Source: Conidiobolus incongruus B7586
Lineage: Eukaryota > Entomophthoromycota > Entomophthoromycetes > Entomophthorales > Conidiobolaceae
Direction: 5' to 3'
Length of the DNA stretch: 34,500 bases
Assembly: GCA_000697335.1 (NCBI GenBank)
Contig: JNEM01008461.1
Location: 1 to 34,500 of the forward strand
Positions 11,859 through 23,186 of the stretch are shown piece after piece. Below the pieces are notes generated by a model. The model searched no databases, was not told the origin of the DNA, and saw only the letters and a list, made by a program, of their open reading frames with translations. Each line of letters starts with the position of its first letter. Positions within the stretch are counted from its first letter, which is position 1. The position numbers and the translations under genes were made by a program.

Positions 11859-13872
11859 TTGAAATTAATGGACGGTTTTGAACAATAAACAAAGACACTT
11901 ATAACAATATACATGCGATAAGGAGATAATTCTTTTATTCCTGGCGGTATGAGTAAGATTAGATATAACTTAATTTGAAAATAATTAGAGAAATTTGACA
12001 ATCATTCCGAAATCATTAAATTATACGAAAATTTATACGCCCAAGTACATTATTAGATCAAGATAAATTCATATCGATTTTATAATAATAATAAACTTTA
12101 TAATAGAACAATTTCAATTTCCATGTATTCCATATATTCTTGTAATCTAAGGCATCAAATAGTTTTGGTTATTATGGTAAATATATAAGCATAACTGAAT
12201 TTAAAATTTTTATATACATTATAGGACATTCAGTATTATTTATCAAATATAAATAAAAAAATTAGCACTTAATTTTTGTGTAATAAAAATGTAAATTTTA
12301 AATTATCCATTATTTTTAAATTTAGTCCATATACTAATAAAATTACTAGATTTGGATATATTTTTGTAAGGTGCGAAATTAATATTAAAGGAAAATATTT
12401 AAATCAAATTTCCGAAAACATTTTCTTAATATTCAATAGTTAGATTATTTGTTTTTTCATCCTGATTCAATATTTTTCATATTAACATATATCTGGACTC
12501 AAGTTTCACTATTATTCAAGCTAAACTATAGATCAGATTATATAAAATGTATATCATTAATGAAAATTTAAAATCATAGTATAACTCAAGTTTATTAGAG
12601 TATACAGTCTATTTCAATTATTTGCATTTTATAAAGTGTAAATGATTTTAACCCAATACAGTTAATTTTGATTTTAAAAACCAGAACATTATCAAAATGC
12701 TTTGAACTTTGTAAGGAATTACTGTGTATATCAAAGTAGCTGATTTTTATTTATTAGTAACTAGTGATATGGTGCAGTATTTATCAAAGTCGAAATTTGC
12801 ATTATATTGAGCTTACAATTGATTTTTAGGCTATTGTGATTTTTATAGATTGGCAAAATTTAAATTAATAAAATTGATGAATTTTGGTTAAATATTAGTG
12901 TAATGTGAATAGATATTTTACAGAATCAGAATTAATATAAAACTAGACTTAGTGAGTCAAAGATAATAATTTAACACTGGATAATATTAATTGAAATTTT
13001 GAATATATCAACTAGTCTCAATGAAAATTGCGTAAATATAAAAATTAGCATTAAATTGAAAAAATATTATCAATTTTAATTAGTAATATAATTATGCCAC
13101 TTTTAGCTTCCATTGAAGAATTTAAAAATAACTTGGATGATTAGCTAAAAGTTGTTTTGAACTATAATTGAAAACGTGTGCTTTGGGATGATAATGGGAT
13201 ATATCAGTTAATTAGAAACAACTGCGATTGTTTGAAAATGGACATGATATCATTATCAAATAATAAAAGGATTCGATCCAATTGAAAGATAACGTATTAT
13301 TTTTTGTTTAACAATGGGAAAATCTTTAATTCTACTATCACTCTTCAACAGATTTAACCTAATAAAAATGATCAGTGATATAAATAAATAATAACTAACC
13401 ATCGGAAATTTTTCAACAATTTAAAAATATCTATTTCAGAATAATTCATCAAAGAGACGTAGTTCATTGTATTAGGCAATATCGTTTATTCAGCCTGTTT
13501 AAAAAACTTTGTATTATATATTTTTTCTAGAATGATATTCACATAATGTCATAATTTTTGTTGAATTAAAACAAGCTTTATAACATGAATTTCCATGTGT
13601 AATTTGTAACTCAAAGTTGTTATCATAAAATCTTCTAATTTTTCCCTAAAATGGCGTTCTTGAATTCAAGAGATAAGAAAATTTCTAATTTAACTGTATC
13701 ATACTTAATGCTGATTGGCTTATTTGGATAAAATTATTCAAAATTTAAATTTCCTTCTTTTAATCAGATCACCAACACTGATAGTAATTGAAACTATGGA
13801 AATTTGACGTATCCTTCATATTCAATCCATTAAATCATCATTTTAACTCAATTAATCTCAAATCAATGCCAG

Positions 13873-13880
13873 TATAAATA
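13873..13880 (+). promoter_or_regulatory. TATA box of the Ser/Pro-rich gene
   Basis: A consensus TATAAATA stands 110-117 bases before the ATG at 13990, in a slightly GC-richer context. It would place transcription start near 13905 and give a leader of about 85 bases. Most other genes here lack so clear a TATA, which suggests that this one is regulated or strongly expressed. Confidence 0.55.
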
Positions 13881-13989
13881 CCCTTCTATCTCAATCATCA
13901 TTGTTAACTTTTAGGAACTAAAGACTTTTACTTCGATCATCGTCTTTAGTATCCATCGTTCTTATTTAATATATTTTAATATTAATCAA

Positions 13990-14988
13990 ATGACGCGGAA
14001 TTCACCAATTGTTACTGAATTAACTCCTCACTTTAATAATATTCATAGTGATCTATGTCTTTCTTCTAAGCATACACAAGACACACATAAACCTTTAAAA
14101 AAGTTAAGGAAATTGCAATTGTTCAACACCTTTAGTCATGATTCTACCAAAGTTTTAGTGGATCAATCATCCAACCAACATAAGTCTCAGCAATCTGGTT
14201 TCAAAGGATTTATCAAAAAAATATTTGGCATATCACCTAAAAATAGCAACAAAATTGAAACCGCTCCTCCTTCTCCAGCCAAGCAATCCTTCGTTGTCAA
14301 TACACCTCAGCCGACTTCACCTCCTCTTGTCCCCAAGGACCATGTCAGTCCTGCTAAGATCACTAGTTGTGAACCAAAGCCTGCAACCATTGAGCCCATC
14401 ATCACATCACTTCCTCCTATATCCTCTTTTACTCCCGTAAAACGCCCACCCAGTGTTCAATCATCTCCTTCCTCCTCCACCACCAGTCTTCCTCGCTACC
14501 ATCCAATTAGAATCACATATAAAATTAGTATGAGGAAACTAAAAGAATTCCCTAACAAGCGCCCTTTACATCAGCTTATTTGCATTCAACAAGTAATTCA
14601 AAATTTAGAGCGACATCCCCATTTACATCTTAGTCGCACCCCTTCGCAAACCCTCCTGGAGAGGTCCGCCACGCTTTCTTTAGCATCCCCGGCATCAATG
14701 ACTGAAGTATGTCGAAGAACAAAGAAATCGCACACATCGTCTAAATCTAAAAGTCATAGAAAATCTATGCTAGATCTTTTGATTCCAGAGGAATGTTCGT
14801 TCTCTAGATATCCCTCCCCAACCAGATCAGTATCACCCAACCCTAAAATCCACAAGCCATCTTCACCCAATATCAAAAAGCAACGATACTACTCACTCCA
14901 AACTCCACCTAAAACAAAACAAAATTTCATGCTAGACTTGCCTAATGAGTTATTGGAAGGTCGCTATCCGACTTTTTCCAAATCATGA
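13990..14988 (+). CDS. Unrecognised Ser/Pro-rich, probably disordered and phosphorylated protein
   Basis: An intact, intronless frame of 332 residues. I do not recognise a family. Low-complexity Ser/Thr/Pro/Lys-rich sequence dominates. There are roughly fifteen SP or TP dipeptides, including SPAK twice and clusters near residues 90-165 and 275-310, which are potential sites for proline-directed kinases. A short basic amphipathic stretch (FKGFIKKIFG) lies near residue 71. Two related motifs sit in the C-terminal quarter: SMLDLLIPEECSFSRYP from residue 259 and FMLDLPNELLEGRYP from residue 313. They share MLDL, an acidic step and a closing RYP, and look like a duplicated docking motif. No membrane segment or signal peptide is seen. 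Codon composition is well above the flanking GC, so the frame is very likely real. Its role is unknown; a signalling or cell-cycle regulator is only a guess. Confidence 0.8.
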   Translation: MTRNSPIVTELTPHFNNIHSDLCLSSKHTQDTHKPLKKLRKLQLFNTFSHDSTKVLVDQSSNQHKSQQSGFKGFIKKIFGISPKNSNKIETAPPSPAKQSFVVNTPQPTSPPLVPKDHVSPAKITSCEPKPATIEPIITSLPPISSFTPVKRPPSVQSSPSSSTTSLPRYHPIRITYKISMRKLKEFPNKRPLHQLICIQQVIQNLERHPHLHLSRTPSQTLLERSATLSLASPASMTEVCRRTKKSHTSSKSKSHRKSMLDLLIPEECSFSRYPSPTRSVSPNPKIHKPSSPNIKKQRYYSLQTPPKTKQNFMLDLPNELLEGRYPTFSKS

Positions 14989-17058
14989 GCAATCAAATGG
15001 ATCAATCAATTTGAAATTGATGTTAGGACAATCCATTTAATTAGTTTGAAATGCATTGATGAAATGGACAAATCATTATCAGCTTATTTCATCATCCTAA
15101 GTTTTCCTCCCTTTGTAAAATATCGCAATGATCATCTTTAAATGATTGTAAAATATACAAAAATTATGTATTTATATTAATAAATGTGAGCAGTCCGCTA
15201 ATTTATTAACACATACATATTTGATTATTGTGTTGTTAGATTAAAGTCTATTAATAATTGTATTTAACATCCAATCTGTTCTTATTGACTTTAAAATTAA
15301 TTTATAGATATATGATTATGATTCAATATTTAACAAATTTCTAATAATATTCATTGCCAAAGTTAATAAGAATATATTACTAATATTACCACATTTTTAT
15401 CATCATCATTTCATACTATGATATGCATATATTTTTAAAAACATTTATTGTAAACTATTTGAGATAATTTCAAGTTTATTTTAAGGATGTATGTTAACCC
15501 AATCAAATGATGGTATATGAAGTAGTGGGTTATTGGTAAGCAATTGTTGTCCCCATTATTTACAAATACACTGGTATTTGAGCTTTAGAACTGTGATTCT
15601 TGATTGATAAAGAGAACTAGTCAATTGATAGTTGATATTAGCTCAGGTAATTCTATATCATTTAAAATACTCAATATCAAATAAGTTCAATATGATCATT
15701 TTAATTAAGTGATATTACATATTATCGTAATTTACTAATTAATTGTTAATTCATTATGAAAATATTTCAGAAAGGATGTGAGATTAATTAATGATTATAA
15801 AGCCATGATGTCATCCACTGTATATGTTTAATTTAAAGTTTCATTGCTGCTAATGTGATTTTTATGATTCATTTACTTCAAATGAGGTATGACCAAGCTC
15901 TAGAAATATAAAAGTCGAGAATTTGTAACAATAAGATTTTGAGTGGGATAATATTACATGGGACAATGATTAAAAGATAAATCGAAAAATATATTTAAAT
16001 TTACAGGATTTTTCAATTGATAGAGGTTACAAATGGGTGGTGGTAAGATTAAATTTCAGGTGAACAGAGACATAATATTTGTAACAATATCATTTGAAAT
16101 TTCTTGTCAATTAATCTGAAATACATTGTTGGATTTTATGTATGCCTTTAAAGTTCAATTCTAACTTTTTAGTTTATAATTTAAATTAAACACTGTTTGA
16201 TTAAATAAAAATTTTAAAGCCCACATTCAATATTAAAATATGTCTGTTTTGATAATTCAATTATAAGTAGTGGATCATTTTATTGTTTGAGAAAAATAAA
16301 TAAATTTAAATATTATAATTCATAATATTATAGTAATCTTAGTTATTAAGAATCTATCAATTCCATTAATGTTTCATTTTATATGAAATTTTCTATGATT
16401 TTAAAATAAAGGAATGTAAATTCTAATACTTGATTGAAAACTAATTAAATCATTATTCTAGAATGTTAGTATTTATTGAAATAACTAAGAAATAGTCAAT
16501 GGAGTATATATATATCTGATATTATCATAAATTAATCTCTGGGTGTTTTAAAATAAATTCGAATTGATCAAATTGTTGATTAATGCTAAAGTTATCAGCC
16601 TTCTTAATTTTAAAATTAGTAGCATCCCTTATTTTAATAGAAATATAAAAAAAATTCTATTTTTATATCAACTCTGGAAAGTGGACTTTATCTCTTCAAA
16701 ATAAGTTAGACTAATTAATAGCAATATCTCAACTTGCCAATAAGTTTAAATTCATAAAATATATTAAACAAATTGTGACTGATCTTCCAGAGATAATAAT
16801 TTGTTTAACCTAAACAAAATCAATTTAATATTATTATTTTAAAATATTATGAAAATTTTCAAAAGTTAATTTATATTGAAAATATAAAAATAAATTTTTA
16901 TATCAATTTATTATGATATAATTAGTGCAAGTTTATTCATTGATTCAAGTTTGACTTGGAAAGCTAAAAATATTTTGAATCCCATAATAGCATCAAATTC
17001 AAATAATTATTTAAATAATATCTTATATGATAACTAAATTGCATATAATTGAATCAAG
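14989..17058. other. Spacer upstream of PPP1R2
   Basis: About 2 kb of AT-rich DNA. The part near 15,500-16,100 is a little less AT-rich than the rest, but I find no frame, RNA gene or repeat in it. Confidence 0.5.
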
Positions 17059-17769
17059 ATGGATCCTGAATATCCTAATAATTTTTCAAATTTAAGTTTA
17101 AATGAAAACTTACCTAAAAAGAGCATTTTAAAAAATAATAAAGTAAATAATCATGTTAATAATAATAATAATAATATAAATAGTAATGAGAATAGGTAAT
17201 ATTTTATTTTATTTTCATTAAACTTTAATTCATAATTATGTTTTAGAATAACTTGGGATGAAGAGAATTTACAATTAAATGAAAGCCAAAAGAGTGCAAC
17301 TATGAAAATTGACGAACCTAAAACTCCTTTTGTTTATGGTATTGCTCCTGATGATGATGATGAATTAGATGGTAAAAAATATTATTATCTGGTATTATTT
17401 TAATTCTAATAATATAATTTTTAAACAGAATTAACAGAGTTGGATATGCAATTACCTAGCATGGAATTACCTTCGACTTCAACTCAATTTAATACTTCAA
17501 CATCGCAGACTATCCACGATGAATGGGACGACGACGAAGAAGATTCAGAAGTACTGGTTACCGTAGAAGGAGAGGTGCTACCTAAAAGAACACGTATATT
17601 TATCTTTATATCTTAAGAATTAATTTCGACATTAACACTATTTTTATTGATTTTTATAGCTGAAGAAAAAGCCAAATTTAACAAATTGAGATCTGAACAT
17701 TATAATATGAGGGAAGCTTTAATGAGAGGAAAGCAATTATCAGAACTTAGCGATGAGGATGATGAATAG
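17059..17769 (+). CDS. PPP1R2: Protein phosphatase inhibitor-2 (PPP1R2/Glc8 family), 4 exons
   Basis: Inhibitor-2 binds the catalytic subunit of protein phosphatase 1 and inhibits or chaperones it; the yeast homologue is Glc8. Exons 17059-17195, 17247-17371, 17429-17593 and 17660-17769 join to 178 residues (human 205). The three PP1-contact regions are all present: KKSILKN near residue 21 (the KGILK motif), ITWDEENL with [10 protein letters not shown] (the site corresponding to the GSK3-phosphorylated Thr72-Pro of mammals), and [15 protein letters not shown] near the C-terminus (the HYNE helix, here HYNM). The tail is acidic (SDEDDE). Exon 1 ends with an Asn-rich run encoded by AAT/AAC repeats just before the ITWDE region, which looks like a microsatellite expansion inside a disordered linker. 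Confidence 0.93.
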
Positions 17770-19137
17770 ATTGTTATGATTTATTCTATGTATATTTCAT
17801 TAAGACACATTACAATTTTGACACTTGTTTAATAATTTAAACCCAATTTCATCTATTTATGATTAAACAATATTATTGGCATCATATAGTTTTGTATTGA
17901 TTAAGATGTAATAAAGCTATTAAATATAAAAATAAGCACTCTTTGAACTTATTATATAACCCAATAAACTAATTAATCCACTTTTACTATACTAATTTTT
18001 CAAATAAAAGTATAAACGATAAATAAATGATAGATTTTGAATTAAGTAATATGTGCTTGTATAGTATTAATCTATTATTTTTATTCTTCAACTCAAATCT
18101 AAATTTACTATCAAAATAATGAAAATTACCGATATAGTTTTATATATTCAAGTTAAATTACATTACTTAAAGTGGTGTCAACAGAAAATGACAATAAATT
18201 AATATTAGTATATATATATCATGCTATATTTAGGTATTTTAATCAATTTATATATTTTGAAAAACAATTCTAAATCAATAAATAATTATTTATGTGTATA
18301 AAATATAGATTAAACATCCCTTTAAAAGCTCATAGTCATTAATTTTATAAAAAAATAAAAGATTAGATATAATGTGATTTATTAATACTATCTATATCAA
18401 TAGATTATATCCTAACTATTGATCAAATATATATATATATATATATAAGAGTTAAAATTATTTTCTTTTTATAAAATACATACAATCGATAATTTATTTT
18501 AGAAATTATTATGAAATAAACTTAAGAATTTGTATTAGAGTATTGATCATAAAGTTTATTAACATTCATATTAGTTTCATTATTAAAAATTAATAAAATT
18601 AATGACTATAGTTTCAATTCAAAAGCACTTTATTATATTGATAAAAACTTTATAACCCATTATCATAATATACATTAGAGTTTTATAAGATATTAACGAT
18701 TGGTTCATATTACTCGTATTATAATAATCAATGTTAATAGCTAAATAAGCTGTTTTTTATCAAAAAGATATATATTATTGTTTTACCATGATTATTAAAT
18801 TTGAAGGTTGAAACAGCTTATATCTATCATAATTTATACATAACTCAATTAATTTTTGATTTATAAATAAAATGTTTATAATACTTATCATTGATGAACT
18901 AATCTAAAAAGCTATTTATTACAATGGTTATATAATCATGAAATCAAGCTCAATTAACAAATCGAGTAGGACTATAAGAAATTTAAAGTTGGTAATATTA
19001 TATTATTGCATATCATTAGGTTGTAGTTGTAGAAATTGATATTCTCATTAATATAATTAATAAATAAAGAATTTATGTTAATTGAATATTTTAACTTAAA
19101 ACTGAAAATTTGATTACCAAATATATTAAAATTTATG
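17770..19137. other. Spacer with an (AT)n run
   Basis: AT-rich non-coding DNA between PPP1R2 and the tRNA gene. It includes an (AT)n microsatellite at 18427-18447. Nothing else can be supported. Confidence 0.5.
18427..18447. repeat. (AT)n microsatellite
   Basis: About ten tandem AT units in non-coding DNA. Confidence 0.85.
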
Positions 19138-19150
19138 AAAAAAAGAAAAA
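19138..19150 (-). terminator. Pol III terminator of the tRNA-Met gene
   Basis: Read on the minus strand this is TTTTTCTTTTTTT, starting directly after the tRNA discriminator base. Runs of four or more T on the coding strand stop RNA polymerase III. Confidence 0.85.
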
Positions 19151-19222
19151 TAGCAGCGAGAGGTTTCGATCCTCCGACCTCGGGGTTATGAGCCCCGCGC
19201 GCTTCCTCTGCGCTACGCTGCT
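19151..19222 (-). tRNA. Initiator tRNA-Met (CAT)
   Basis: A 72-base cloverleaf on the minus strand, without intron. The acceptor stem AGCAGCG pairs with CGCTGCT, followed by discriminator A. The anticodon stem CGGGG/CCCCG encloses the loop CTCATAA, giving anticodon CAT. Three features mark it as the initiator rather than the elongator: the A1:U72 closing pair, three consecutive G:C pairs at the base of the anticodon stem, and the T-arm loop ATCGAAA (B box GGATCGAAACC) in place of TTCGA. The total length equals that of eukaryotic initiator tRNAs. It stands alone in the spacer, is far richer in GC than its surroundings, and is followed at once by a T-run terminator. Confidence 0.97.
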
Positions 19223-20512
19223 TCTCTATCTATTCATATTTTAATATTTAATAATTTACTTAATATTCTTATCTTTATTTCCTTACACAAAATGATTTAA
19301 TTTCAATTCAAATTATATTAAAAATTTTATTATTAGAGAATTTTGATCTTTGTTATCAATTCAATTTAATTTTCACATTTTTGGAATGCTACATTCATCT
19401 GAATATTAATTATTATTGTCTAGTATTTTGTAATATTATATTTATTATTTTTAATTATCATTATCATTATTTAATATTGTTTTATTAAGATAATCATATT
19501 TTGAACTTGTGCATGTCTTATTCTAATCGTTCTGAATTGATTAATATATAACCAAATTTTTATTTATTCTAACGAGTTTAATTTTTCATAATAAATAACT
19601 TGCATTACTATTTAGATATGACTTTTCGATTAAAATAATCTTTGCATTTAATTAAATATAGTAAATTTTGAATAGATTCCAAGTTAAAATTTAGATATTA
19701 ATCTCTTGAAATGATATAAATTATTATTTTAATACTGATAATTGGTTTAATAAATGCTTATTTGTAGTGAAATTTATCATAGCATTAATTGTAATAAGTT
19801 TAATCACTGGAAATATTAAATATAGAATTGCCAAATTGGGTAATATCAAGTTATTTCTTTAGTTTTGAAAACTATTTATCCTTTTTATTAAATGTTGCCA
19901 ATTTAATAAGATAAACTTTCGTCAATTAGTTAAAATAGCCATTTATATCAACTAAGCACATCATATGAATCTCACTTACTAAATAAAATAGTTCGTCTTA
20001 TTATTAAATCCCAAAATCTATAAATCATGAAGATAATATACAAATATATTAATTGAACGAATATATTACTGGAGATTTATGTTGACTGTATTGGATGAAT
20101 TCATAAGTGGAATGAGAAAAAGAAGGGAAAATAAACCTAATGTGATCACTTTTATCCAATCAAATGATATCATATAGAAATCAAATAACCTCATTTGAAC
20201 TCCATCCACACAAACAGCAGTAAAAATAAAAAAATATAGATGTGACAGTATAAATTGGATTAATGTTAGTAGAAATTACTCATATTTTCAACTTATACAC
20301 TTGAATCATTTGATTGCCAATTATTTGATATTAAATAAGAGCATTTTTAGTTGCTTTCTCTACTATCTATCTACATTAAACAGGTTTAAAATTTATTTCC
20401 ATTCAAAAACCATTCAAGAACTATTCGGTGTTTGTGATTTAATTCTCTTTTCAACAAATATTGATTCGCATTTTAATATAATTCAAAAAAGTAAAGTATA
20501 TCATTCATTATC
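19223..20512. other. Spacer between tRNA-Met and the membrane-protein gene
   Basis: AT-rich DNA without a supportable gene. A 73-codon open frame at 20301-20522 overlaps the leader and first codons of the next gene in another frame and has no recognisable content. Confidence 0.5.
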
Positions 20513-21187
20513 ATGGCCTTAAGTCAAGAATCTATCATCGCCATTTCATGTGGCTCTATACTTGGATTGGTAATCATAGCATCTGTTGTAGTTTATTTTA
20601 CTAGAAAGTCTTCACGTACTGAAGGTAATTGATAATCAGTTCACCCCATTTTCAAATTTTAATCTTGTGCATAGATTCAAGACTGCTTCAAGATCCTGAA
20701 AATTCTGTTCAAACTTCAGTCGATCAAACTCAAGCCAATTACAACACCTTTCAAAATTCTTCAACCAATTCAACAGCACCTTTAGTATCAGTTGTTGTTA
20801 CTGAGCAAATAACAACTGATCGCAAATTATCCCCTCAGATCAATCAAACTACTCAAACTAATACCGACTCAATTAATCAAAATGACCAGCTAAACAGACC
20901 TTCTAGCCATTTCGAAGGACATGATCACTTGACTGACTCTCAAGAAAACTCAGGTCGTTCTTCACCTGACTTGCAAGAACCTAAAACTCCCGAGCCTATT
21001 CATTTAGAGGCATCCCCTCAAGGAACTTATCGAGATAATATAGTTCTTAAGGGCGAGAAGTCTCAGAGAAAGAAAGCCAAAAAAGGTAAATACAATCCAA
21101 TTCACTAAAACATAGCTAATATCTTATAAATTAGGCGGTAAACTTTCTACAAAAGGAAAGAGGAAGTCAAAGAATAACTTATTCTGA
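20513..21187 (+). CDS. Unrecognised single-pass membrane protein with disordered basic tail (3 exons)
   Basis: Exons 20513-20624, 20675-21085 and 21135-21187 join in frame across GT-AG introns of 50 and 49 bases to 191 residues. I do not recognise a family. A short N-terminus (MALSQESI) is followed by one hydrophobic segment at about residues 9-30, then RKSSR. The positive-inside rule predicts an outside N-terminus and a cytosolic tail. The tail is Gln/Asn/Ser/Thr-rich and probably disordered, with a proline-directed site (EPKTPEP), and ends in a Lys/Arg-rich block (KSQRKKAKK ... KGKRKSKNN). This layout is shared by many small fungal membrane or adaptor proteins, so no function follows. The gene is convergent with the CorA-type gene, whose stop lies 305 bases away. 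The splice model is supported by frame continuity only. Confidence 0.72.
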
Positions 21188-21492
21188 TCCCGATACTCGT
21201 CTATACTAACATCCTGTCAATATCAATTATTCTATCTCATTTCTTTTCATTACAAAAATGTCCTAATTGGCTGGAATTTTTATGTGCGAGCACATCAAAT
21301 GATATTCTAAATATGATTTTCTCCCCTAATCAACCCTATACTTTTGACTCTCTTTTGTCTATATATATACACTCTATTTTTTTATAATTACAGCTAATAT
21401 AAACATCGAATGTTAGTGAAATTATTGATTCATTGATATAGCTCATTCATTGATTAATAAAAATATTTAATTCGATATGCAGTTTATTTAAT

Positions 21493-23097
21493 TTACACTA
21501 ATTCTAATTGTCTGACAATATACAATAAAAATAAAGTAGCTAAAGACATAATGCCTATAGTATTCACAAATCCATCAAGATTAGGAAGATCCATTCCTGG
21601 AACTGTCACGTTCATTCCCATTAGCAGCGATCCAAGGGAAAAGGGCAGAATGGCCCAGGTTAGGGCTGAAAAAAATGCCAGTTTATCGTTGAATGCAGTT
21701 GCCGAATATGTCAATTCGAATTCCCAATTCGTCTTTTGCAGTTCGAAAGATCTTTCAAGAATTGTTTGAAGTAGTTTTGCTTCTCTTAGCATGGCAACTA
21801 TCTGTGTAAAAGAGCTATTGATCCAAATTTCAATATCTGTTGAATCAAGCAAATTGGATCGACTGGCCGAGCGAGTTAGTCCTTTTTCCAAAGACTCTGC
21901 ATGTAGCTGCTGCAAATTCGATGACCCGGGAAGATCTGTGAGAGAAGGGACGGGTGATAAAGAACGAAAAGAAGGAACAGGTGACAAGGAGCGCGCAGGA
22001 GTACTAATTTGAGAAGATACCTTTGAGGAATAGATAGAAGAGGGTCGATTGGCTGTAGTAGAAGGGATTTTACCAAATAGAGTTAGAAGACTATTGAAGA
22101 GACCGGGTTTCATATCTAGTAACTCTACAAAGTCGGATGATATTTTGCGTAACTGTGTTAATCGAGGTGGTAGCTGGTTTTCACCTTCTTTGGGTGAAAA
22201 ATGTCTCGTTATTCCTTCAAAATCTTCAGATATTAAATAAAAATCATTGACAGCAATAATTTCTTGTTCTAGAAATTTTAGCTGCTTATCTAAATGCTCT
22301 ATAAAGCTATAAAGCATTACACTACCAACCCAATCTGGTAACAACTTTGTTCTAAAATCTGGTTTTTGCAACATTGAAAGTACTGAATCTTGAATAGAGT
22401 GATTACCATAATCAAAGGTGACAATACAATTGGAGTGTATGACATTATAAACATAAGTATACTGGGGATCAGGAATATCTCTCCTCAAGTTAATTGGCTC
22501 ATCCGTTCTAGTAGCACTATCCATATCTAATTCAATTAATTTAAAAGATGTAACATAGTAGTTTTGGAATTCTTCGCACTTTTCAACTGGATCTTGGATT
22601 AGCAAATCTTCCAAAGTAAGGGGATGAAGCTTTAACATCTAATAAATCTCAGTTATATTTATATTAGATTAGTATTAATAGAAATTACCTGAGAAATTAA
22701 TTCAATTTCAAAAGAAATCGGTTGAAATATATATAGCCAATAGTGAGGTCCTTGATTAGAAGTAGAATTGAGTATAGATTCTAAATGACTAATATGTGCT
22801 ATTTGTATAGGTTTACTCGGGTTCCTGACTAATAATATTCGAGTGGTTTCAGGTACCTAAATTTATGATAAATTTAACATTGTCAAAGTAATTTAATATT
22901 ATGTAAGTTACAGTATACTGCTTAGATAACTTAGATAATGAAGTTGAACTACTATTAATTAAAGTATCATATGAAGAGTATTGAGACTGTTTCAATAGCG
23001 GGGTATTCTCTTCATGTGTATTCATAAGTTCAGAAATTGAGCTCAAATTAAAAATAGGATGATATTTTATTTTATCTATATCATATTTGTTAGGCAT
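21493..23097 (-). CDS. CorA/MIT-family divalent metal transporter (3 exons)
   Basis: CorA-type proteins are pentameric channels for Mg2+ and related metals. Minus-strand exons 23097-22912, 22856-22689 and 22638-21493 join to 499 residues. The signature GMN lies at residues 459-461 (MGMNVTVPG), at the end of the first TM helix (about 439-458). The second TM helix spans about 475-493 and the protein ends six residues later. Upstream, LHPLTLEDLL and EKCEEFQNYYV are the conserved soluble-domain segments of fungal CorA-like proteins. A disordered Ser/Pro-rich insert interrupts the long helical region and contains a tandem nine-residue repeat (RSLSPVPSF, RSLSPVPSL). N-terminal residues 1-62 are low in conservation. 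Eukaryotic members include the Alr and Mnr groups, and I cannot decide between plasma-membrane and vacuolar types. Metal preference cannot be read from the sequence. Confidence 0.9.
21940..21993 (-). repeat. In-frame 2 x 27 bp tandem repeat in the CorA-type gene
   Basis: Two adjacent 27-base units encode RSLSPVPSF and RSLSPVPSL. The protein copies differ at one residue while the DNA copies differ at several synonymous sites, so the duplication is not recent. Confidence 0.8.
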
Positions 23098-23145
23098 TCT
23101 CTAACAAAATAAATATTTAAGAAATAGTTATTTATTTTAAAAGAA

Positions 23146-23148
<3 letters not shown>

Positions 23149-23184
<36 letters not shown>
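23149..23184. repeat. (ATT)n microsatellite
   Basis: About twelve tandem ATT units just upstream (in the minus-strand sense) of the CorA-type start codon at 23097. Confidence 0.88.

Positions 23185-23186
<2 letters not shown>

Larger units (their letters stand above)
11027..13989. other. Long gene-free AT-rich stretch
   Basis: Nearly 3 kb without a supportable gene. It contains a short (AAT)n microsatellite at about 11837-11858 and a perfect 10-base inverted repeat (ACTTTTAGCT at 13099-13108, complement at 13143-13152). The right end carries the promoter of the next gene, with a TATA box at 13873. Nothing else is visible. Confidence 0.5.

Noticed and set aside
13099-13152. Perfect 10-base inverted repeat (ACTTTTAGCT and complement) in the long spacer
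   Set aside because: A single short pair in a 3 kb AT-rich region can occur by chance; no flanking duplication or other element structure.
13650-13731. 26-codon open frame starting at an ATG near 13651
   Set aside because: Too short, no start context or conservation evidence, and it lies upstream of an independent TATA promoter.
20301-20522. 73-codon open frame before the membrane-protein gene
   Set aside because: It overlaps the start of the next gene in another frame and has no recognisable features.
21551-22240. Several plus-strand and alternative minus-strand frames within the CorA-type gene
   Set aside because: They are shadows of the strongly supported coding frame, whose GMN motif and two TM helices are clear.
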